Shown one piece after another: positions 4,855 through 10,534 of a stretch of DNA of 10,534 nucleotides (position 1 is its first letter; the number at the start of each line of letters is the position of its first letter). The DNA lies in contig JBNJEM010000245.1 in assembly GCA_051745935.1 (NCBI GenBank), forward strand, positions 1 through 10,534, read 5' to 3'. The position numbers and the translations under genes are program-made. The stretch is from JBNJEM01 sp051745935. Lineage in GTDB: Bacteria > Planctomycetota > Planctomycetia > Pirellulales > Pirellulaceae. The notes under the pieces are model-generated. The model searched no databases, was not told where the DNA came from, and was given only the letters and a program-made list of their open reading frames with translations.

Positions 4855-7014
4855 ATGTTCACGTACACGCATCTGGCAGACCGGTGTCAGTTGAAATCTT
4901 CCAATTGGACAGGGGGAAGGCGCAAGCCGTTCTCCCATGGGCCGGACCGGCGGTGGAGACTTCCGCTGGCGGCACGTGCATTGACCTGGATCGTACTGGC
5001 GGCCATCGTCGTTCCGCACGCTCAGGCCACGCCTCAAGAGATTTCCGCGGAAGACGCCTGGAACGCGCTTCCTCGGTACGAATACGGTCAAGACATGGCC
5101 CCGCTGTTGACGATTGACCGGGTGGTGATCAAGGCCATGGCCACCCCGGAATCGCGCCAAACATGCGCCGCTCGGCTGGCCCGTCTGTTAACGGCGGAGG
5201 ACACGACCTTGGCGGCCCGGCAGTATATCTGTTTGAAATTGCGGCAGATCGGTACACCAGCCCAAGTACCCACCTTGAGTCAATTGCTGACCGATCCGGA
5301 AACCTCGGAGATGGCTCGCCAAGCACTGCAGGTGATCCCGGGGCCCGACGCAAGCGATGCCCTACGATCCGCGCTTAGTCAGCTTCACGGCACCTTGTTG
5401 GTTGGTGTTATTAGTTCGGTGGCTGCTCGCCGAGACGCGAACGCCATCCCCGAACTGAAGGGCTTGGCCGATTCGGAGGACAAGAAAGTAGCCGCGGCCG
5501 CCCTCTGGGCATTGGGCAACATGGGCGATGAGAAAGCGAATGCGTTTTTGGTCGCGCGAGCCTCGCAGGCCGGAACGCCCACGCCTCGCGGCCTCGCTGT
5601 TCCGCTGTTGCGATCGGCGCGCCGTTGCACGCATCGTGGCGAAAAGGACTCCGCCAAAGCAATCTTCGATCAGCTGGCCCAGGAGGATCAGGCGGCGGGG
5701 ATACGGAGAGCGGCGTTGGAAGGCCTATTCCATCTGCGGGAGGAGGATTCAGCCGCGACGGTTCTGGATTGGTTGACCAGCAGTGACAAGGAGCGACGAC
5801 AGGTAGCACTCGGGCACCTTCGGAGCCTATCGCCGGATCAACTTGACACATTGCTTACCCGCTTGCCGGACTTGACGTATTCCAGTCAGATGGCCGTGAT
5901 TGAATTGGCTGCTTCACGGCGTGGCAAGAACGTGTTGCCTGTGGTCATGTCATTGGTCGAGAAGGACAATGTCGAACTGAAAGTGGCCGGTATTGGCTGT
6001 TTGGGGATGATTGGTGATACCGCCGCCATCCCGACGTTATTGGAATCGCTCGCCGAACCCGATCCCGTTTCCGCCGCGGCTCAAGACGCCCTGCTCGCTC
6101 TGCCGCGCGAGGCGGTGACTTCCGCGTTACTCGATGCTCTTCGGAATCGCTCGGAGATCCGGGAACCGGTGATCGCCGCGTTGGTGAAACTCAAGTGCTA
6201 TGACGCCATTGATCCGCTCATCGACATTGCATCCCAGCCCGATCCTTCCATCCATGAGCCCGCGCTGAAGGGGCTGCGTGTAATCGCGGATCCCGACCAG
6301 CACGATATTCCTCGCTTGGTTAATCTGCTCTTGAAAACCCAACCCGGACGGCACCAAGACGAGGTGGAAAAGACCATCTTGCTCGTCACTGATAAACTTC
6401 CCTCCGGTGCCGATCATTCAGAACTGGTACGCCAGGCACTGGAATCCGTACCGCGGTCAAAAGCACCGAAGTACTTGCCGCTGCTAGGAAGACTTGGCGG
6501 CGAGCCAGCGTTAAAAACCATTCAATCCGCGCTGGAGAGTTCCGATTCCAAGACGCGGGCAGCCGCCATTCGCGCGCTGTGCAACTGGCCGAACGCTGAC
6601 GTAGCGGACCAACTCTTGGACATCGCCAAGAACAGTCAAGACAAAACATTCCACCGCTGGGCTTTGAGAGCGTACGTGCGCGTGGTCACGCTCGAAAGCG
6701 ATAGGCCCCCGGCGGAAACGCTGTCAATGCTGAAAAACGCCATGGAACTCGCGCAAGTCCTCGACGACAAACGTTTGGTGCTGGAACGGGCTGCCACCAT
6801 TCGGACCATGGATACCGTGAATTGGATCGCTGAGTTCCTCGACGATGCCGAGCTTTGTCAAACGGCATGCCGATCAATCGTCGAGCTGGCTCATCACCGG
6901 TTCCTCCGCCATCCAAATATGAACGTGTTTGATCCCCTTCTGAAAAAGGTCAGCCGGGTTTGCAAGGACGCGTCCGTGGTGGAGCGTGCCAAGCGATATC
7001 GGCTTGGTCTGTGA
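4855..7014 (+). CDS. Secreted HEAT-repeat protein
   Basis: A 719-residue protein made almost entirely of paired helices typical of HEAT/PBS-lyase-like repeats, for example VAAAALWALGNMGDEKA and VAGIGCLGMIGDTAAIP. Such solenoids usually act as protein-binding scaffolds; no catalytic domain is visible. The N-terminus has a long basic n-region (to about 35), a hydrophobic core (about 42-53) and a probable signal peptidase I site after AQA (56-58), so the protein is likely periplasmic. Residues 16-35 are encoded by a degraded inverted copy of the repeat family, another case of this element sitting just before an export signal. Start 4855 is preferred because AAGGA lies 8 nt upstream. It is 127 bp downstream of the Gfo/Idh gene on the same strand, with repeat R4 in the gap. 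The partner protein is unknown. Confidence 0.85.
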   Translation: MFTYTHLADRCQLKSSNWTGGRRKPFSHGPDRRWRLPLAARALTWIVLAAIVVPHAQATPQEISAEDAWNALPRYEYGQDMAPLLTIDRVVIKAMATPESRQTCAARLARLLTAEDTTLAARQYICLKLRQIGTPAQVPTLSQLLTDPETSEMARQALQVIPGPDASDALRSALSQLHGTLLVGVISSVAARRDANAIPELKGLADSEDKKVAAAALWALGNMGDEKANAFLVARASQAGTPTPRGLAVPLLRSARRCTHRGEKDSAKAIFDQLAQEDQAAGIRRAALEGLFHLREEDSAATVLDWLTSSDKERRQVALGHLRSLSPDQLDTLLTRLPDLTYSSQMAVIELAASRRGKNVLPVVMSLVEKDNVELKVAGIGCLGMIGDTAAIPTLLESLAEPDPVSAAAQDALLALPREAVTSALLDALRNRSEIREPVIAALVKLKCYDAIDPLIDIASQPDPSIHEPALKGLRVIADPDQHDIPRLVNLLLKTQPGRHQDEVEKTILLVTDKLPSGADHSELVRQALESVPRSKAPKYLPLLGRLGGEPALKTIQSALESSDSKTRAAAIRALCNWPNADVADQLLDIAKNSQDKTFHRWALRAYVRVVTLESDRPPAETLSMLKNAMELAQVLDDKRLVLERAATIRTMDTVNWIAEFLDDAELCQTACRSIVELAHHRFLRHPNMNVFDPLLKKVSRVCKDASVVERAKRYRLGL
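4900..4959 (-). repeat. Degraded inverted copy of the repeat within the HEAT-protein gene
   Basis: Aligned without gaps to the reverse complement of the consensus, about 43 of 60 bases match. The right part (4921-4959) matches at about 32 of 39, including the block CGCAAGCCGT and the GGAC and CGG blocks after it. In translation, WTGGRRKPFS parallels WKAARRKPSS from the reverse strand of intact copies. The flanks no longer match, so the ends are lost. It faces copy R4, about 90 bp away. Confidence 0.65.
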
Positions 7015-7071
7015 TCACGGCGCGCGGGGCGGCTCGAGGGTGAATTGGGAACATCGCATCGGTTTTCGCAA

Positions 7072-10000
7072 TCACTCCGGTGCTGCCTGCGTTGACTCGT
7101 CCTCCGTTTCTCGTTCTCGAGCGCCGGGGTGTACCACTTCGACCCAATGTTTTGCGTCCACGTCCAGGCAATCTCGCAACTGGTGGCGGCAACTGATCCC
7201 GCAAGCAACAATGGTTTTCCCCTCCCGCACCCCCTCGCGGACCGCCGGGAACAATCGCTGTTCGCCGACTTCGCGCGAGAGATCGTAGTGTTCATAGCCG
7301 AAGGAACCCGCCATCCCACAACAACCCGAATCCACTTCGTCACACGTCACGTCGGTCATTCTTGTAAAATGTCCGTGGATCGCGGCGGTGCCGAATTCAG
7401 CCTTCTGGTGACAATGGCCATGGAGCAAGAATCGGCGAGCCGACGCCTCCAGCGGTGGGATCCTGCCCGCCGTGACTTCCTCGTCGAGGAACTGATCAAT
7501 CATCATGATGCGTTTGGAAACCCGACGCCCTAACGCTTCGTCGTCGATCAAATCGGGCAGATCATCCGCCAGAGCGGAGGCACACGAGGGCTCGAGGCAC
7601 AAGATCGGCAATCCCTCGCGGGCGAACACGTCCAAATTCCGCATGGTCTTCGTGCCGTCCCGTTTCGCGGCCCGGACAAGACCTTTGGAAAGCCGCGGAC
7701 GCTGGCAGCAGCCAGCCTTGGCCAACACCACGTCATAACCGCAACCTTCCAACAATTCCACGGCCGACAGCCCCACATTGGGTTCCATGTAGTTGGCGTA
7801 CGTGTCATCGAACAGCACCACTTTGCCCACGTGTCCCTTTCCACTCGCCGACGGGGATCCTTGAGCCGCCTTCACGCCGTTACGTTCCCGCTCCCGGAGT
7901 TGTTTGGCGAGGGGCCGAGTGGCGAATGGAGGCAATGGGCGGCGCCGATCCACGCCACCGATTTTTTCAAGGAGCCAAGCGTACCCGGGCACTTTCGCGA
8001 CAAGATTGACCACGCGCGCCAACGGCCCCGCTACCAGGCGGGCGGTCCGGGGCATGTTGCCAACCAGGTGGTACCCCAGCGGCGCTGCGTGACGATCATG
8101 GTGCATTTGCAGCACGTCGCTTTTCAACCGCGCCATATCCACCGCGTTCGGACACTCGCTTTTGCACGACTTGCACGCCAAGCACAACTCGAGCACCTCT
8201 TTCAAGCGATCGCTGCTGAGCGCGTCCGAAGTCAATTGCCCCGACATGGCCAGCCGCAGTGCGTTTGCTCGACCGCGCGTCGAGGCTTCTTCATCCCGCG
8301 TCACCATGTAACTCGGGCACATCGTGCCCTCTTCCTGTTTGCGGCACGCGCCCACGCCGTTACACTGTTCCACGGCCAGCTGGAACCCGCCCTGTTCGCG
8401 GTAATGAAACAACGCTGGCACGTCTTCCGGACGGTACTGATCCCCGTACCGCAGATGGCTGATCATCGACGGCGTGTCGACGAGCTTACCAGGGTTCATT
8501 AGGCCGCGAGGATCGAAAAGCCCCTTGACCTGCTTGAACGCGGTATATAACCGTTCGCCGTAAAACCGCGGAATAAACTCGCCGCGGACGACCCCATCCC
8601 CGTGCTCTCCAGCCAATATCCCACCGTACTCGCACACCATGTCAAAGGCTTGGCGGGTGATCGCGGCCATTTTTCGTCGAGCTTCCGGTTTGTGCAGATC
8701 GAACATCGGCCGGAAATGGATCACGCCGACGCTGGCGTGAGCGTACAAACTCGTTGGCACGCCGGCGTCCTCGCAGAGCTTCAACAAGCGTTCAATGTAT
8801 TCGCTAAGCACTTCCACCGGCACGCAAGCATCCTCGATGCAAGCCTGTCCTTTGACTGGCCCTTTGACGTTGGTGATGAGTCCGAGCCCCAACTTCCGCA
8901 CACTCCAGACATCAGCCTGCGCCTTCTTGTCGGTTCGCAAAGGCCACGCATAGCCAATACCTTTCGCGCGCAGGTCAGCGACCAGCGCCGCGATCCGCCG
9001 CGCCGCGTCCGCTTCGTCTTCGCCAAATACCTCCACCAACAGTACGGCTTTCGGTTTTCCTTCGATGAAGGTGGCCATGTCTCGCGTGGCCGCGTTAACC
9101 ATGGCCTCGTTGATCACGGACTCGTCCAACAACTCAACGGCGCTCGGTTCATGCCGCAGGATGTCCGGGACACGGCGAAGCGACTCGATGACATCGTCGA
9201 AATGGACTATGGCCAATGCCGTGGCGGGCGGCAGGGGCACCAGACGAACTTTCGCTTCCAGCAATATGCCCAGCGTGCCTTCACTCCCCACGAACAGGTT
9301 CGACAGATTCCACACGCGGTGCCCCGACGGATTCCGCCCGCCGATCGGCCCCGTATACCCGGCCCCGTCGACGAACTCATCCAGATTGTATCCGGAGACG
9401 CGGCGCATAACCTTCGGGTATCTGGCCAAGATCTCGTCCCGGTTCCGCTCGATGATCTCCTTCATCCCGCGATAGATCACGGCCTCTCGGGAGTCGCCCT
9501 CCGAGCGCCGCCGCCACTGTTCGTCGTCCACCGCCTCCAGCTCCATGACCGTGCCGTCCTGCAAAACCACCTTGCAGGAGATGACGTGATCGATCGTCTT
9601 GCCATGGACAATGGATCGGGTCCCCGAGGCGTTGTTTCCGATCATTCCGCCCACCGTTGCCCGGTTCCCCGTGGCGGGGTCGGGCGCGAACTGCAAGCCC
9701 TGGTCGGCAAGCCGGGCGTTCAACCGATCCCGGACCACGCCAGGCTGGACGCGAGCCCAATGTTGCTCGGCGTTTACCTCCAGCACCTGGTCCATGTACT
9801 TCGACACATCCAGCACCATCCCCGGGCCGAATGTTTGCCCCGACAGCGAGGTCGCGCCACCGCGCGGGATAACGGATATACCAAAGCGATTCGCGATCTT
9901 GACCGCCTGAATCACCTCCTCCTCGTCCCGCGGAACGACCACGCACGCGGGCATCATCTGGTAGTGGCTGGCATCGGTCGCGTGCAAACCGCGGCTCACC

Positions 10001-10089
10001 AGGTCGAAATAAACGTCGCCGCGCAACTCGCTCCGCAGTTCAAGTTCCAATCCCGTCATGTCGATGGTTGATATTCGTTCGTCACTCAT
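7072..10089 (-). CDS. FAD-linked oxidase / 4Fe-4S / cysteine-rich domain fusion (D-2-hydroxyacid dehydrogenase, YdiJ/GlcD-GlpC type)
   Basis: Likely oxidises a D-2-hydroxyacid (D-lactate, glycolate or D-2-hydroxyglutarate) through FAD and passes electrons via iron-sulfur clusters to the respiratory chain at the inner face of the membrane. The 1005-residue chain has a VAO-type FAD domain (PRGGATSLSGQ at 75-85; TVGGMIGNNASGTRS about 145-159) and an FAD-oxidase C domain ending in EHGDGVVRGEF and DPRGLMNPGK. Next come two 4Fe-4S motifs: Cys576, 582 and 591 in CNGVGACRK...GTMCPS, and Cys636, 639, 642 and 646 in CLACKSCKSECP. The CCG-type domain has CC at 794-795 and 923-924. Size and order match E. 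coli YdiJ (about 1018 aa), which fuses what GlcD and GlpC do separately. ATG 10089 is chosen over an in-frame TTG at 10122, which has no ribosome site and overlaps a 13-bp motif. It is convergent with the HEAT gene. Exact substrate is uncertain. Confidence 0.9.
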   Translation of the reverse strand: MSDERISTIDMTGLELELRSELRGDVYFDLVSRGLHATDASHYQMMPACVVVPRDEEEVIQAVKIANRFGISVIPRGGATSLSGQTFGPGMVLDVSKYMDQVLEVNAEQHWARVQPGVVRDRLNARLADQGLQFAPDPATGNRATVGGMIGNNASGTRSIVHGKTIDHVISCKVVLQDGTVMELEAVDDEQWRRRSEGDSREAVIYRGMKEIIERNRDEILARYPKVMRRVSGYNLDEFVDGAGYTGPIGGRNPSGHRVWNLSNLFVGSEGTLGILLEAKVRLVPLPPATALAIVHFDDVIESLRRVPDILRHEPSAVELLDESVINEAMVNAATRDMATFIEGKPKAVLLVEVFGEDEADAARRIAALVADLRAKGIGYAWPLRTDKKAQADVWSVRKLGLGLITNVKGPVKGQACIEDACVPVEVLSEYIERLLKLCEDAGVPTSLYAHASVGVIHFRPMFDLHKPEARRKMAAITRQAFDMVCEYGGILAGEHGDGVVRGEFIPRFYGERLYTAFKQVKGLFDPRGLMNPGKLVDTPSMISHLRYGDQYRPEDVPALFHYREQGGFQLAVEQCNGVGACRKQEEGTMCPSYMVTRDEEASTRGRANALRLAMSGQLTSDALSSDRLKEVLELCLACKSCKSECPNAVDMARLKSDVLQMHHDRHAAPLGYHLVGNMPRTARLVAGPLARVVNLVAKVPGYAWLLEKIGGVDRRRPLPPFATRPLAKQLRERERNGVKAAQGSPSASGKGHVGKVVLFDDTYANYMEPNVGLSAVELLEGCGYDVVLAKAGCCQRPRLSKGLVRAAKRDGTKTMRNLDVFAREGLPILCLEPSCASALADDLPDLIDDEALGRRVSKRIMMIDQFLDEEVTAGRIPPLEASARRFLLHGHCHQKAEFGTAAIHGHFTRMTDVTCDEVDSGCCGMAGSFGYEHYDLSREVGEQRLFPAVREGVREGKTIVACGISCRHQLRDCLDVDAKHWVEVVHPGARERETEDESTQAAPE

Positions 10090-10112
10090 GTTTGACCGCT
10101 GACGGTTAAGGC

Positions 10113-10272
10113 CCCATAACAAAACGATGCAGATGTGCCGTAATCCAGGGGGTTTGGAAGCGAGAGCTCGGTTTTGTTACGGGCTGCACAACCCAACAGC
10201 CCGTGACAAAACGTGGTTCCCGCTCCCAAAAAGTCCCTGGGGGACGGGTAATCTGAGTGGTTTTGTCATGGC
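10113..10272. promoter_or_regulatory. Cluster of four 13-bp motifs in alternating orientation
   Basis: Consensus SCCRTRACAAAAC occurs at 10113-10125 (+), 10171-10183 (-), 10200-10212 (+) and 10260-10272 (-). ACAAAAC and the CC and T positions are invariant; the other differences are A/G transitions plus one C/G. The cluster lies 24-183 bp upstream of the ATG of the FAD/Fe-S gene, where repressor or activator sites would be expected. Because the copies alternate in strand, neighbouring copies can also base-pair in RNA. Confidence 0.6.
10171..10212. repeat. 16-bp inverted repeat with 10-nt loop
   Basis: GTTTTGTTACGGGCTG (10171-10186) pairs with CAGCCCGTGACAAAAC (10197-10212). There are fifteen Watson-Crick pairs and one T-G pair, with a 10-nt loop. 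No T-run follows on either strand, so a simple intrinsic terminator is unlikely. It could be an RNA hairpin in the leader of the FAD/Fe-S mRNA, a REP-like palindrome, or a regulator site. Confidence 0.8.
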
Positions 10273-10436
10273 TTCTGAGGGTTTGGATGGTCCCACTAAA
10301 ACAGAAACAATACGGTGCCGCCGATGCGTTGGGGTGAAGAAGCGGCTGGAGCCTTTCCGCGACTCCTCTCCGTTTTCAGTATGCAGCCTTCACATTCCCG
10401 TCCCCGCTACGAGCCTCGAAAAGGAAATTGGCGTGT

Positions 10437-10534
10437 TATACGGGTCGCGGATGACTTTCTCCGCCGCGAGTCCGACCAACGGGAGGACGGCCTGCGTCGG
10501 GCAGCGTCCCATCCGGAAAAATTCAACCGCCTGA
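10437..10534 (+). repeat. Repeat copy R5, cut by the window end
   Basis: Begins TATACGGG and runs to CGCCTGA at the last base of the window, so the AAATATA end is not seen. It carries about six substitutions against the consensus, including GCAGCGTCCCATCCGG for GCAGCTTTCCACCCGG, making it the most diverged of the five clear copies. It lies about 350 bp upstream of the FAD/Fe-S gene, inverted relative to it. Confidence 0.9.

Larger units (their letters stand above)
10090..10436. other. Intergenic region upstream of the FAD/Fe-S gene
   Basis: No recognisable gene. A plus-strand frame from ATG 10127 stays open to the window end, but it has no ribosome site, no family resemblance, and runs through inverted repeats and repeat R5. 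The region contains the 13-bp motif cluster (10113-10272), a large hairpin and a small GTCCC/GGGAC hairpin (10233-10245). It must hold the promoter of the minus-strand FAD/Fe-S gene, which I could not place. Confidence 0.5.

Noticed and set aside
3546..4868. 440-codon open frame on the minus strand opposite the Gfo/Idh gene
   Set aside because: Antisense shadow of a strongly supported gene. Its translation has no recognisable domain, and its start lies in and beyond repeat R4.
8602..10071. 489-codon open frame on the plus strand opposite the FAD/Fe-S gene
   Set aside because: Shadow frame: His/Arg/Pro-rich translation without family motifs, while the minus strand carries clear FAD-binding motifs throughout.
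10127..10534. Plus-strand 135-codon frame running off the window
   Set aside because: No ribosome site and no recognisable domain. It is built from the inverted-repeat cluster and repeat R5, which is open in several frames by itself.

Overview
The window looks like chromosomal DNA of a planctomycete-like bacterium. This is inferred from a Tat-exported Gfo/Idh/MocA oxidoreductase with the LKWDP...RSPW C-terminus common in Planctomycetota, a large secreted HEAT-repeat protein, a long FAD/4Fe-4S/CCG fusion enzyme, moderately GC-rich coding sequence and loosely packed genes. No phylogenetic test could be run.

Layout. 1-411: no recognised gene. 412-1779 (+): sugar isomerase of the L-fucose/L-arabinose isomerase superfamily. 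1801-2565 (-): short-chain dehydrogenase resembling gluconate 5-dehydrogenase, convergent with the isomerase. 2566-3162: intergenic, with two copies of a roughly 102-bp repeat. 3163-3255 (+): 30-codon leader ORF with a strong Shine-Dalgarno, its stop overlapping the next start (ATGA). 3252-4727 (+): Tat-type Gfo/Idh/MocA oxidoreductase. 4855-7014 (+): secreted HEAT-repeat protein. 7072-10089 (-): FAD-linked oxidase/iron-sulfur fusion, probably a D-2-hydroxyacid dehydrogenase. 10090-10436: intergenic, with four copies of a 13-bp motif in alternating orientation. 10437-10534: another repeat copy, cut by the window end.

The main unusual content is the repeat family. Five near-identical copies lie on the + strand, plus one degraded inverted copy. 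Its ends form imperfect inverted repeats starting in TATA, and two copies sit where removing one TA-to-TA unit restores sensible coding. One copy is inserted in frame between the start codon and the twin-arginine motif of the Gfo/Idh gene. A second sits on that gene's stop codon and supplies a replacement stop. The degraded copy encodes the region before the signal peptide of the HEAT protein. This resembles a small TA-targeting non-autonomous element tolerated inside coding sequence, comparable in behaviour to Rickettsia palindromic elements.

The enzymes (sugar isomerase, polyol/ketosugar dehydrogenase, exported sugar-type oxidoreductase, 2-hydroxyacid oxidase) would suit sugar or sugar-acid catabolism. 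They are not one operon, so a shared pathway is only a suggestion.
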